Shown in pieces: positions 44,418-53,797 of a stretch of DNA of 64,000 bases (the first letter of the stretch is position 1; the number at the start of each line of letters is the position of its first letter). The DNA comes from CATQHQ01 sp965243805 (GTDB lineage: Bacteria; Gemmatimonadota; Gemmatimonadetes; Longimicrobiales; Gaopeijiaceae). The position numbers were made by a program, and so were the translations under genes. Location: the NCBI GenBank assembly GCA_965243805.1, contig OZ251577.1:1612001-1676000 (forward strand), written 5' to 3'. Under the pieces are notes generated by a model. That model did no database searches. It was not told where the DNA came from and saw only the letters and a list, made by a program, of their open reading frames with translations.

Positions 44418-46526
44418 TCAGCGCAGGTTGATCTGGGCTCGGAAGGTCCGGCCGGGCTGGGGAAGGCCGCACTGATCAAGAACGGAGGAGTCGGTCAGGT
44501 TGGACACGCCGAGCGTGCCTTCCACTCTGCCCAGCAAGGAACCGCTCCCCCATCTGAACATCCGGCGCGCCTCCAGGTCGACCGTGGCACTGGCGTTGAG
44601 TTGGCCGAGAGCCGGCGTCTCCACGTTCTCGCAGAACTGGGTGCCCCGGAAATGCACGAATCCGGTGAAGGCGACTCGGCTTGGGCCTTCGACCGTCAGG
44701 TTCACGTTGCCGGCGATCGTCGGCTCATATTCGGCCCGATGGTCGGTTTCGGGGGCGCCGGCGTCCCGAATCCGGACCCGTTGCAGTGTCAGGTCGCCTC
44801 CGTAGGTGAAGCGTCGCCAGGCGCCCGCCGCCAGCATCTCGATTCCCGTGGAGCGGATGTCGTCTCGGTTGATGCGCTGGAAGCGAGTACCGTCGGGCGT
44901 GACTAGGCGGCTGCGCACGATCCCGTCGTACAGGTGGTGGTGAAAGCCGACGACCTGAAGGTGCGCCTCCCGGATGTCGAAGGTGACTCCGGCCTCGCCG
45001 GCGATGAGGCGTTCGGGACGGAGTCCGGGGTTCGGCTCGAAGCGGCCCAAAGCACCGGAGTAGAGTTCCCGCAACGACGGAAAGCGGGTCCGGCGGCTGA
45101 TCCCAGCGTGGTAGCGGACGTTCCCACCGTGCGCGGCGAACGTCGCTCCCGCACGCAGTCCCCAGTCCCACATGGTGCCCAGCGGAGGCTTGTCCCCCGA
45201 CCGAGGCGTGTTGGCGCCGTCCAGCGACGCCCCCAAGCTCACCCGTACCCCGCCGTTACCGGTGCGAGCCCCACCGTCGCCCGGCCCGTTCCCGCTTCGC
45301 CCCAGCAGGCGCGCGCCCTCCGCTTCCACCTCGGCTCCCAAGCTCCACAGGCGTTGCTCGTAGTCGAAGCGGTCGCCCGAAGGGAAGCTCTCCGTGTGCG
45401 TCACGTCGGCTAGGGTGAAGGCGCTCCGCACTTCCGTGGCGTCCGGGAAGATGTGGTCGCCCAGGAGGCGGCCGGTGAAAGTCGTCGTCTCGCCCGTCTC
45501 TCCGTTCACCGGGGTGTGGTAGGCCGCCGTGGCAAACTCGTCGATCTCGGCGACGGAGCGGTCGACGCCGATGCTGACTTCCATGTCGCCCTCGCCCCAT
45601 GCGGTCGTCCGCATGCCTGAGCCGCCGGAGACGGTCGCAAAGAGGCGACTCTGACGGGGGTAGCGCCAGAGCCGCGGATCCGAGACGTGGGCCTCCGGCG
45701 GAACTCCCCGCCTCGTGGTGGAAGCCGACACCAAGCTCGACAGCCAAGCCCCGCCCCGGTGCAGGTAGCGGCCCGACAAGAAGCCGTCCAGCTGTCGGCG
45801 GTCCGAGTTCAGCCTTTGTGCGTCCTGGCGAGGGGCCAGGAACTCGACCCGAAGAGACGGATCCCGGAAGGCTTCGTCGGGCACCGTGACCCCAGACCGA
45901 TTCCGGTAGGCGGCGCCACCGCGCACAACCCAGGTCGAGTAGTCGCGCTCGAAGAGGGCGCCGCCGGTGGCCGTGGCGTTGGTTCCGCCTCCGGGCTCCA
46001 CGGAGACGGCCCCGGTGACCGGCGGCGGAGCGGGCTGGCGCGAGGCGCCTCGGGCCACGTTGAACTCCAGCGCGCCGCCCAGGACGTTGGGGCCGTGCAG
46101 CATCGACGACAGCCCCCGGAGCAGCGTCATCTGGCGTACCGCTGTGAGGGGAATGACGGACAGGTCCGTTCGGTGGTCCCAGCCCAGGGTCAGGGGGATG
46201 CCGTCCAGCAGCACGGCGATCTGTCGGTCTTCCGCCCCGCGCAACGCGGGCTGCGCCTCTCCTCGGGAGTTGGCGCGGATCTGGATCAACGGCATTCGGC
46301 GCAGGAAGTCCTCCATCGTCGGGGCGGCCACCACGCCGGCAGAGTCCACCGACACCTCCACGGCGCTGGTTCCGCCCGTGGTGGTCGTGGGTCGCGGCAC
46401 CTCCACCCGCACGCCCTCCAGGTGCACGACGGCCACCGAATCCTGGGCCGATGCCTCCTGGGCCGACGCCGGGGAGCCCACGGCCAACGTCGCCGCAACG
46501 GCCCACATCGCCGTGACTGTCTTCAT
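44418..46526 (-). CDS. TonB-dependent outer-membrane receptor
   Basis: Signal peptide MKTVTAMWAVAATLAVGSPA, plug domain (EVSVDSAGVVAAPTMEDFLR; ALRGAEDRQIAVLLDGIPLT; LLRGLSSMLHGPNVLGGALE), then a 22-strand barrel with FPSLRELYSGALGRFEPNPG, the conserved N-P-x-L-x-P-E region, and a C-terminal strand ending RTFRAQINLR. Takes up a siderophore or other bulky ligand using TonB energy. Lying next to the putative RiPP locus it could import or export its product, but the pairing is only positional. ATG 46526 gives 702 aa. Confidence 0.92.
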   Translation of the reverse strand: MKTVTAMWAVAATLAVGSPASAQEASAQDSVAVVHLEGVRVEVPRPTTTTGGTSAVEVSVDSAGVVAAPTMEDFLRRMPLIQIRANSRGEAQPALRGAEDRQIAVLLDGIPLTLGWDHRTDLSVIPLTAVRQMTLLRGLSSMLHGPNVLGGALEFNVARGASRQPAPPPVTGAVSVEPGGGTNATATGGALFERDYSTWVVRGGAAYRNRSGVTVPDEAFRDPSLRVEFLAPRQDAQRLNSDRRQLDGFLSGRYLHRGGAWLSSLVSASTTRRGVPPEAHVSDPRLWRYPRQSRLFATVSGGSGMRTTAWGEGDMEVSIGVDRSVAEIDEFATAAYHTPVNGETGETTTFTGRLLGDHIFPDATEVRSAFTLADVTHTESFPSGDRFDYEQRLWSLGAEVEAEGARLLGRSGNGPGDGGARTGNGGVRVSLGASLDGANTPRSGDKPPLGTMWDWGLRAGATFAAHGGNVRYHAGISRRTRFPSLRELYSGALGRFEPNPGLRPERLIAGEAGVTFDIREAHLQVVGFHHHLYDGIVRSRLVTPDGTRFQRINRDDIRSTGIEMLAAGAWRRFTYGGDLTLQRVRIRDAGAPETDHRAEYEPTIAGNVNLTVEGPSRVAFTGFVHFRGTQFCENVETPALGQLNASATVDLEARRMFRWGSGSLLGRVEGTLGVSNLTDSSVLDQCGLPQPGRTFRAQINLR

Positions 46527-46657
46527 TCGCCCGCTCCCGCCGGTATCGTGTCCCATGTCGCCCGAGACGAGCACCCGTCCGAGACGAGACCGAGTGCCCG
46601 AGAAGCTAGACACCGCAACGCTCCGATTTGTTCCCTGGGCTGCGCAAATCGGGCGCG

Positions 46658-48685
46658 TCAGCCGAGCTGCCCGCGAACGGCCTCGCACACGGCCTCGGAC
46701 GTGATCCCGTACCGCCGGTAGACTTCTTGGAAGGGGGCGGAGGCGCCGAAGCAGTCGATCCCGACGGCGGTCCCCCTGTCTCCCAGCCAGCGGTGCCATC
46801 CCAGAGTGCTGCCGGCTTCCACAGAGACCCGGGGCACGCCGGGAGGCAGAACCTCCGCCCGGTACTCGGCGGACTGGGCGGCAAAGAGGCGCCAACTGGG
46901 CAGGCTGACGACCCGAACCTGCACACCCTCGTCGGCCAGGTGGCGTTGGGCGTCCAACGCGAGAGCGACCTCGGAGCCGGACGCGAGGATCGCCGCGTCG
47001 AAGGCCGAGGCGCCCGGGAGAGACGAGGCACCTGGGAGAGGCAAGGGCTCTCGCAGCACGTACCCGCCGCGGTGCAGCCCCTTGGCGGACCCGGCCCCGG
47101 GCGCCGTCCGGTCGATCACCGGGACGGTCTGGCGAGTCAGGGAGAGGAACGACGGGCCGTCCCTGTTGGCGAGCGCCGCCCGCCACGCCTCCGCCGTTTC
47201 GGGACCGTCGGCGGGGCGCAGGTCCAGGAGCCCGGGGATGGCACGCAGGGCCGCCAGATGTTCCACGGGCTGGTGGGTCGGCCCGTCCTCTCCCAGGCCG
47301 ATGCTGTCGTGGGTGAAGACGTAGACGACCGGGAGCCCCATGAGCGCCGCCAGGCGGATCGCCGGACGCATGTAGTCCGAGAAGACGAGGAAGGTGCCGC
47401 CGAAGGGGCGCACGCCGCCGTGGAGCGCCATCCCGTTCATGATCGACGCCATGGCGTGCTCCCGGACGCCGAAGTGGACGATCCGCCCGCCGGGGTTGAC
47501 CGCAAGGAGGTCGCCGCCGTCCGCGATGTCCGTCTTGTTGGAGCCCCCCAAGTCGGCGGAGCCTCCCAGCAGGTTCGGCAGCGCCCGCGCCGCCGCCTGG
47601 AGGACCTTGCCCGAGTGGTTGCGCGTGGCCGTGGCGGGCGCCTCCGAGAGGTCCGGCAGCGCGTCGTCCCAGCCGTCGGGGAGGTCGCCGGCCAGCGCAT
47701 CTTCCAACTCGGCCGCCGCGCCCGGGTGCGCCGCCCGGAACGCCTCGAAGCACCGGGCCCACTCGTCTTGCTGTTCCGCCCCCACATGCACGCACCGCCG
47801 CCAGTGCTCCGCTGCCGCCGGGTCCACATGGAACGGCTCCAGCGACGGATAGCCGATCGCCCGCTTCGTGGCCTCGATTTCGTCGGCCCCCAGCGGTGCG
47901 CCGTGGGTGGATGCCAGCCCGGCCATGTTGGGGCTGCCGTCGGCGATCGTCGTCCGCAGCACGATCAAGGTGGGCCGCTCCGTCTCGGCCTTGGCGGCGC
48001 GCAGGGCCTCGTCGATCGCCTCCAGGTCGGAGCCGTCGTCCACCGTCACCACGTGCCATCCGTAGCCCTCGAAGCGGCGAGCCTGGTCCGTTGCGGTGGC
48101 CAAGTCGGTGTCGCCCTCGATGGTGATCCGGTTGTCGTCGAAGATCCACGTCAGCTTGCCCAACTTCTGGTGCCCGGCGATCTCGGCGGCCTCGTGGGAG
48201 ACTCCCTCCATCAGGTCGCCGTCGGAGCAGATCGCCCAGGTGCGGTGGTCCACGACTGGATGGCCGGGACGGTTCCAGCGGGCCGCCAGCCAGCGCTCCG
48301 CCAGCGCCATCCCCACGGTATTGGCGACGCCCTGTCCCAGCGGGCCGGTGGTGGTCTCCACGCCGGCGGTGTGCCCGTGCTCCGGGTGGCCGGGCGTCTT
48401 GCTGTCCCACTGGCGGAACTGCCGGATGTCGTCCAGCGACAGATCGTAGCCCGACAGGTGCAGCAGGCTGTAGAGGAGCATGGATGCGTGGCCCGCCGAC
48501 AGGACGAAGCGGTCCCGACCGGGCCACTCCGGGTCCCGAGGGTTGTGGCGCAGGTGACGGGTCCAGAGCACGTACCCGACCGGCGCCAGCGCCATGGGCG
48601 TCCCCGGATGCCCAGAGTTGGCGGCCTGCACCGCGTCCATGGAGAGGACCTTGATCGCGTCCACAGCCAGCTTTTCTGCGCTCAT
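46658..48685 (-). CDS. tkt: Transketolase
   Basis: Thiamine-diphosphate enzyme of the pentose phosphate pathway. ATG 48685 gives MSAEKLAVDAIKVLSMDAVQ. Marks: ANSGHPGTPMALAPV, the ThDP motif GDGDLMEGVSHEAA-type (ICSDGDLMEGVSHEAAEIAG) with DDNRITIEGDT, and FGVREHAMASIMNGMALHGG in the pyrimidine domain. C-terminal transketolase domain ends EAVRGQLG. 675 aa, normal. It depends on thiamine, whose biosynthesis genes open the window. Start overlaps the leuS stop (ATGA). Confidence 0.95.
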   Translation of the reverse strand: MSAEKLAVDAIKVLSMDAVQAANSGHPGTPMALAPVGYVLWTRHLRHNPRDPEWPGRDRFVLSAGHASMLLYSLLHLSGYDLSLDDIRQFRQWDSKTPGHPEHGHTAGVETTTGPLGQGVANTVGMALAERWLAARWNRPGHPVVDHRTWAICSDGDLMEGVSHEAAEIAGHQKLGKLTWIFDDNRITIEGDTDLATATDQARRFEGYGWHVVTVDDGSDLEAIDEALRAAKAETERPTLIVLRTTIADGSPNMAGLASTHGAPLGADEIEATKRAIGYPSLEPFHVDPAAAEHWRRCVHVGAEQQDEWARCFEAFRAAHPGAAAELEDALAGDLPDGWDDALPDLSEAPATATRNHSGKVLQAAARALPNLLGGSADLGGSNKTDIADGGDLLAVNPGGRIVHFGVREHAMASIMNGMALHGGVRPFGGTFLVFSDYMRPAIRLAALMGLPVVYVFTHDSIGLGEDGPTHQPVEHLAALRAIPGLLDLRPADGPETAEAWRAALANRDGPSFLSLTRQTVPVIDRTAPGAGSAKGLHRGGYVLREPLPLPGASSLPGASAFDAAILASGSEVALALDAQRHLADEGVQVRVVSLPSWRLFAAQSAEYRAEVLPPGVPRVSVEAGSTLGWHRWLGDRGTAVGIDCFGASAPFQEVYRRYGITSEAVCEAVRGQLG

Positions 48686-51315
48686 GCCGCTACGAAGTTG
48701 AGGAGGCGGTCCGGCACGTGCACGACCTTGCGCACCGTCAGCCCGTCCAGGTGCCGCGCCACATTCCCCTCGCTGCGGGCCAGCGCGGCCACCGCATCCC
48801 GTTCCGACCCCGGCGGCACCGACACCGTGGCGCGCACCCGCCCGTTGACCTGTACCGCGATCCGCACTTCGGCTTCGGCGGCGACCTCCGGGTCGAACGC
48901 TGGCCAGTTGGCGCCGTCGAAGATGCTGCCCTGCCAGCCCAGTCGTCGCCACATCTCCTCGGCGACATGCGGCGCAAACGGTGCGACCATCCGCACCAGC
49001 GGCTCGATCTCGCCTCGGCGCGGAGCCCGCCCGCTCGCCCTCGCCGCGTTCAAGTACTCCATCATGGCGGCGATCGCCGTGTTGTAGCGCAGGTCGGCCA
49101 GCTGTTCCGTCACTTGGCGGATCGTCTGGTGCAGCTTCCGCTCCACGTCGGGATCGGGCGGATCGTCGGGCGGCGCACCCTCCCGGGGCACCACCGACTC
49201 CCACAGCCGGTGCAGAAAGCCGTGAGGACCGGCAATCCCCTTGTCCTGGTAGTCGCCGCCCTCCAGGAACGGCCCCAAGAACATCAGGTACAGGCGGAAG
49301 GTGTCGGCACCGTACCTCTCGATGATCGCGTCGGGGATGATCACGTTCCCCTTGCTCTTGGACATCTTGGCGCCCTCCCGGATGATCAGGCCGTGGGCTC
49401 GGAAGCGGTCGTAGGGCTCCTCGAACTCCAGCAGCCCCATGTCGTGGAGCGCCATGACGACGAAGCGGGAGTACAGCAGGTGCAGGACCGCGTGCTCGTT
49501 GCCGCCGATGTAGGCGTCCACCGGCAGCCAGCGGCGAGTGATCTCGTCGTCGAAGGGGCGGTCGGCGAAGTCGGTGGAGGGGTAGCGCAGAAAGTACCAG
49601 GCGCTGTCCACGAAGACGTCGGAAACATCTGTTTCCCGAACGGCGTCGCGACCGCAGTCAGGACAGGGGACTTGGTACCACTCCTGGACGCGGGCCAACG
49701 GGCTCACGCCCGAGTCGTCGGGGCGGAAATCCTCCGCGTGGGGAAGGACCACGGGCAGCTCCTCCTCTGGGACTGTGACCGGTCCACAGTCGTCGCAGTG
49801 CACCACGGGGATCGGCGGACCCCAGTAGCGCTGGCGCGAGACGCACCAGTCGTGGAGGCGGTAGTTCACTTTGCGGTCCGCCAGCCCGCGGGCGGCCAAG
49901 TCGTCCACGATGGCGCGCTTGGCGTCGGGCACCGCCATGCCGTCGTAGCGACCGGAGGCGACCAGCGTGCCGGCGTGGGTCTCGTAGGCTTCGGAAGGGG
50001 GCTCGGCGGGATCAGGATCGGGCTGGTCGACGCTGGCCTCGTCGCGGCTGGCCTCGTCGCCGCCGGCCCGGTCGCTCGGTGGCGGCTGGACCACCGTGAC
50101 GATCGGCAGACCAAAGGCGGTGGCGAACTCGAAGTCCCGTTGGTCGTGTCCGGGCACCGCCATGATCGCGCCGGTCCCATATCCCATGAGCACGTAGTCG
50201 GCCACCCACACGGGGACGGGCCGCCCGGTAGCCGGGTTGGTGCAGTAGCCCCCCGTGAAGACCCCCGTCTTCTCTTTGTCGGTCTTCTGGCGCGCCACCA
50301 AGTCCATCGCCTTGGCCCGCGCTCGGTACTCGTCCACGGCCGGGCGGTGGGAGTCGGCGGTGATCCGGTCCACCATCGGGTGCTCCGGCGCCAGCACCAC
50401 GTAGGTAGCTCCGAAGACGGTGTCCGGGCGGGTGGTGAAGACGGGGACCGTGACGTTGGGCCGTTCGCCAGAGTCGGGGTTCGAGTCCGGGCCCAAGTCG
50501 GGGTCCGAGTCGGGGTCCGAGTCCGGGTCCGAGCCAATCACCGGGAAGCGCAGCTCCGCCCCCTCCGAGCGCCCGATCCAGTTGCCCTGGGCTTTCAGCG
50601 TCGCCGGCGACCAGTCGATCCGCTTCAGGTTTTCGAGAAGCCGTTCGGCGTAGTCGGTGATCTTGAAGAACCACTGGCGGATGTGCCGCTGCTCCACTGG
50701 CGTGACGCACCGCTCGCACTCCCCCGCGATCACCTGCTCGTTGGCGAGCACCGTCATGCACGAGGGACACCAGTTGACCGGCGCCTCCTTCTGCACCGCC
50801 AACCCCTGTTTGAAGAACTGGACGAAGAGCCACTGGGTCCACTTGTAGTAGCGCACGTCGGTGGTGTCCACGGTGTGGGTCCAGTCGAACATCCCCCCGA
50901 TCCGGCGCAGTTGGCGGCGGAAGTTGGCCACGTTGCGGGGGATCAGCTCCATCGGGTGGACGCCGGTCTTCAGAGCGAAGTTCTCCGAGTGGATGCCGAA
51001 GGCGTCGAAGCCGATCGGCTCGAAGACGTCGTAGCCCTGCATCCGCTTGAACCGCCCGTGCACGTCGGCGCCGGTGAAGGCGTAGATGTTGCCCACATGC
51101 AGCCCCTCGGCGGAGGGGTAGGGGAACATCATCAGGTTGAAGAACGGCCGACGCGCGCTCCGCAGCTCCTCCAGCGTGAAGGAGTTGGTGCCGTCCCGGT
51201 CCCAGCGCCGCTGCCAGTGCTTCTCGACGGCGACGGGATCGTAGGCCCGGTTGGCGGGGTCGTAGCTGGACATGTCGTAGCTGGACATGGGAAGGGCGGG
51301 ATGGGAAGGCGGCAT
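48682..51315 (-). CDS. leuS: Leucyl-tRNA synthetase
   Basis: Class I synthetase. HIGH-type motif in FPYPSAEGLHVGN, KMSKSKGNV signature, CP1 editing domain (TTRPDTVFGATYVVLAPEHP) and the leucine-specific anticodon-side C-terminus. Zn-like cysteines in NWCPSCMTVLANEQ and DCGPV/CPDCG. Odd: a 12-bp repeat (about 50468-50545) encodes SDPDSDPDSDPDLGPDSNPD inside the editing-domain approach. The start is uncertain; ATG 51315, 51288 and 51273 are in frame, the last two preceding a duplicated MSSYD. Confidence 0.95.
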   Translation of the reverse strand: MPPSHPALPMSSYDMSSYDPANRAYDPVAVEKHWQRRWDRDGTNSFTLEELRSARRPFFNLMMFPYPSAEGLHVGNIYAFTGADVHGRFKRMQGYDVFEPIGFDAFGIHSENFALKTGVHPMELIPRNVANFRRQLRRIGGMFDWTHTVDTTDVRYYKWTQWLFVQFFKQGLAVQKEAPVNWCPSCMTVLANEQVIAGECERCVTPVEQRHIRQWFFKITDYAERLLENLKRIDWSPATLKAQGNWIGRSEGAELRFPVIGSDPDSDPDSDPDLGPDSNPDSGERPNVTVPVFTTRPDTVFGATYVVLAPEHPMVDRITADSHRPAVDEYRARAKAMDLVARQKTDKEKTGVFTGGYCTNPATGRPVPVWVADYVLMGYGTGAIMAVPGHDQRDFEFATAFGLPIVTVVQPPPSDRAGGDEASRDEASVDQPDPDPAEPPSEAYETHAGTLVASGRYDGMAVPDAKRAIVDDLAARGLADRKVNYRLHDWCVSRQRYWGPPIPVVHCDDCGPVTVPEEELPVVLPHAEDFRPDDSGVSPLARVQEWYQVPCPDCGRDAVRETDVSDVFVDSAWYFLRYPSTDFADRPFDDEITRRWLPVDAYIGGNEHAVLHLLYSRFVVMALHDMGLLEFEEPYDRFRAHGLIIREGAKMSKSKGNVIIPDAIIERYGADTFRLYLMFLGPFLEGGDYQDKGIAGPHGFLHRLWESVVPREGAPPDDPPDPDVERKLHQTIRQVTEQLADLRYNTAIAAMMEYLNAARASGRAPRRGEIEPLVRMVAPFAPHVAEEMWRRLGWQGSIFDGANWPAFDPEVAAEAEVRIAVQVNGRVRATVSVPPGSERDAVAALARSEGNVARHLDGLTVRKVVHVPDRLLNFVAA

Positions 51316-51371
51316 TAAGGTGGCAGTGGGCCGAGCCGGGAAGCTGGTGGCGGTGGGCCGAACCGGGAAAG

Positions 51372-51650
51372 CTAAGGAACGGGCGGCTTCTTCGGCAGTC
51401 CGGGGCGCTCACGAGATCGGCGTTGCCGCGGCCTCCAGAGCCACATCCCGAGCACCACCACGGGAACCAGCAGCACCACCTTCGCCATGACGCCGGCCAG
51501 GGGAGCCCAACCGGGAATCGCCATCAGTCTCTCAAGGTCCTCCACGTCGCCCTTGAGGGACACTATCACTGGAACTCCCCACAAGACCGCCGTGAGCGCG
51601 GTTGTTGCGACCAGCACCACCCTGACGAGCGACCGGACGCGGTACGTCAC
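51372..51650 (-). CDS. Small two-helix membrane protein, function unknown
   Basis: 92 aa from GTG 51650, 14 bases after the aminopeptidase stop. Two hydrophobic segments (VVLVATTALTAVLWGVPVIV and GVMAKVVLLVPVVVLGMWLW) flank a short loop, with a basic Pro-rich tail. I do not recognise a family. Being in line with the aminopeptidase and leuS, it is probably transcribed with them. Confidence 0.65.
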   Translation of the reverse strand: MTYRVRSLVRVVLVATTALTAVLWGVPVIVSLKGDVEDLERLMAIPGWAPLAGVMAKVVLLVPVVVLGMWLWRPRQRRSRERPGLPKKPPVP

Positions 51651-51663
51651 CGGACGGCGTACT

Positions 51664-52803
51664 TCATCGGACGGCGCCTTCCAAGAGCAGATCAAACGGA
51701 TCCTCCGCCTCCTCCGCGCTGGCCTTAAGCGCCCGCACGGCCTCGGCCAGGGCGCCCCCATGCCGCTGGCGGAAAAGGTCGAAATCGGGCAGGCGGTGGT
51801 AGTAGCGCATCCGGCTCAGCAAAGTGGCGTTGTTGAGGGGCGCGGACTCGAAGCCGCCGAAGGTCAGGGACTTGAAGCCGGGCTGGACCTCGTGGCGGAA
51901 GCGAGCCAAGTGGCGTGCGAAGACGGGTTCGCGACGGGCGATCTTCTCGTCCCGCGCCAGGGTCGAGTCCCCGTAGACGGCTTCCAGATCGCTCACCAAC
52001 CCGTCGATGAACGCCGAGAAGCGCTGCACATCGTACCACCGGTCCTGGGCGCGACGGCACCACACCGTGTCCGGCCCGCCCCCCTCTCGGGTGCAGAAGA
52101 ACTCCATCGCCGCCGTTCGCCCGACCCAGGTGGCGAAGCTCTCGTTGAAGCGGACTTGCCCAGGCACGAAAAGGTGATTGTGGGAGAGCTCGTGGACCAC
52201 GGTGGACACCAGCTCCACTTCATCGTAGCGGACCACGGTGGAGAGCAGCGGGTCCGAGAACCAGCCCAAGGTGCTGAACGCGGCGGTGGGCCGGAGGAGG
52301 GTGTCCCAGCCCTCGTCGGCCAACTTGCGCTGCTCCCGCTGGGCGTCCTCCAGGTCGAAGAAGCCCCGGTAGGGAACGCGCCCGACGATCGGGAACCACC
52401 ATGTGCGCGCCGCCAAGCGGTCCTGGTGGGCGGCGGAGAGGATCATCGCCAGCGTGTCCCGCTCCAGTCGCACGTAGGTGGTGTAGCTGTCGCCCACGTC
52501 CAATCCCAGCGTCGCGCTGGCGAACTCTCGCGCCTCCCGGGCCAGGAGCAACTTGCTCCGTGTGCGCTCGTCGGTGTCGGCGGAGAGGACGACTTCGGGG
52601 ATCGGTTGGCGGGCGCGGAGGATCTTGGCCTCCTCCCAGCCAGCCCGGATCACGTAGCCGGGAGAGCAGGCCCCAGGCCAGAGCGCCGCGACCACCACGA
52701 GAGCGGCCGCGACGCCCGTCGCAAGCCTGCGGAACGACCTGCCGCCAGAGCGAGCCGCCAGCCTGCGGAGCGACCTGCGGCCGGAGCTAGTCGTTGCCGC
52801 CAA
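51664..52803 (-). CDS. Predicted lipoprotein aminopeptidase (PF10023-type zinc peptidase)
   Basis: HExxH-type zinc motif in VSTVVHELSHNHLF, second ligand region FNESFATWVGRTAAMEF and the strand IPEVVLSADTDERTRSKLLL match the uncharacterised aminopeptidase family PF10023. Signal with lipobox: VVVAALWPGACSP, so it is probably anchored in a membrane facing the periplasm. The N-terminus carries a near-duplicate (SLRRLAARSGGRSFRRLATG) from a repeat in the DNA at 52,720-52,790. Overlaps the prohibitin gene by 17 bases. Confidence 0.85.
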   Translation of the reverse strand: MAATTSSGRRSLRRLAARSGGRSFRRLATGVAAALVVVAALWPGACSPGYVIRAGWEEAKILRARQPIPEVVLSADTDERTRSKLLLAREAREFASATLGLDVGDSYTTYVRLERDTLAMILSAAHQDRLAARTWWFPIVGRVPYRGFFDLEDAQREQRKLADEGWDTLLRPTAAFSTLGWFSDPLLSTVVRYDEVELVSTVVHELSHNHLFVPGQVRFNESFATWVGRTAAMEFFCTREGGGPDTVWCRRAQDRWYDVQRFSAFIDGLVSDLEAVYGDSTLARDEKIARREPVFARHLARFRHEVQPGFKSLTFGGFESAPLNNATLLSRMRYYHRLPDFDLFRQRHGGALAEAVRALKASAEEAEDPFDLLLEGAVR

Positions 52804-53674
52804 GGCTGCGGATCAGGGGGATGCCCCCCTCGGTGGGCACGTAGACGACCGAGCCGTCGGGCATCTCGGAGAGCTGCTGGATGTAGAAGAACGTCAGGTA
52901 CTCGGGCGAGAGCCCCTCGGAGATGATCTGCTGGGCGTCGGCGATCCCCTTCGCCTCCTCGGCCTGCTGTCGCGCCCGCTCTTGGATGATCTGGGTCTGG
53001 AACTCCTCGGCCGCCACCTGCTGTTCCCGCTCCAGCTTCTGTTCGATCGCTTCCCGAACCCGGGGCGGGGCCTGGATGTCACGAGCAAACACGTCCACCA
53101 CCTCGATGCGGTCGCCGGCCTTGGCTTGGATCTCCGCCATCATGCTGTTTGCGACCTCCCGCCGGTCCGGCGAGAAGATCTCGTTGATCGACTTGGTGGC
53201 CACCGCGTCCCGCACCCCGTTGCGAACGGCGTTCAGCACGATGTTGCGGACGATCTGGTTCTCCGGGCCGATGCGGCGGTAGAGGTCCGGCGCGTTGGCC
53301 CCGTCGATCCGGAAGAGGATCGAGACTTCAAGGGCGACGTTCAGCTGCTCCGACGTCTGGGCCTCGATCTCCTCGTAGGCCCCCTGCGGCGGGAACGCCT
53401 GCTCCCGCACGGACATCTTCTCCACGTTGGCCAGTGGGTTGATGACGTGGACGCCCTGCTCGAGGGGGACGGTGTTCACGCTCCCGAGGAAGTGCTGCAC
53501 CCCCACCTCGCCCACCGGTATGACCACCACCGCGTTCATCCCGAAGAGCCCCAGCCCCACCACCATGATGGCGTAGCCCGCCAGCTTGCTGGGGATCCCG
53601 GTCTTGCTGGACGGAAGGGAGCGGACGACCGCTCCGATTGCGATCACCACGATTGCCGCTGCTGCGAATCCCAT
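52787..53674 (-). CDS. Prohibitin/SPFH-domain membrane protein
   Basis: N-terminal membrane helices (AAAAIVVIAIGAVV; YAIMVVGLGLFGMNAVVVIP), then an SPFH/band-7 domain (VGEVGVQHFLGSVNTVPLEQ, GVHVINPLANVEKMSVREQA, LFRIDGANAPDLYRRIGPEN) and a coiled coil rich in Glu/Gln/Arg (EQKLEREQQVAAEEFQTQII). Such proteins form ring scaffolds in the inner membrane and often regulate FtsH protease. 295 aa, normal. Confidence 0.92.
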   Translation of the reverse strand: MGFAAAAIVVIAIGAVVRSLPSSKTGIPSKLAGYAIMVVGLGLFGMNAVVVIPVGEVGVQHFLGSVNTVPLEQGVHVINPLANVEKMSVREQAFPPQGAYEEIEAQTSEQLNVALEVSILFRIDGANAPDLYRRIGPENQIVRNIVLNAVRNGVRDAVATKSINEIFSPDRREVANSMMAEIQAKAGDRIEVVDVFARDIQAPPRVREAIEQKLEREQQVAAEEFQTQIIQERARQQAEEAKGIADAQQIISEGLSPEYLTFFYIQQLSEMPDGSVVYVPTEGGIPLIRSLGGND

Positions 53675-53738
53675 GCTGTTCTCCTCTCGATTTGGTTGTC
53701 TGCGAACGCTTACAATACTACGAGCCGGCGCCCCCCGG

Positions 53739-53797
53739 CCTTCACGCCGGCCTTCACGCCGACCTGCACGCCGAGTCTCACGCCGACCTTCACCGCC
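53739..53797 (+). repeat. About five copies of a 12-bp repeat between prohibitin and M28 genes
   Basis: Units close to ccttcacgccgg follow one another (ccttcacgccgg, ccttcacgccga, cctgcacgccga, gtctcacgccga, ccttcaccgcct). They fill the gap upstream of the prohibitin gene and touch the M28 stop. Confidence 0.85.
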
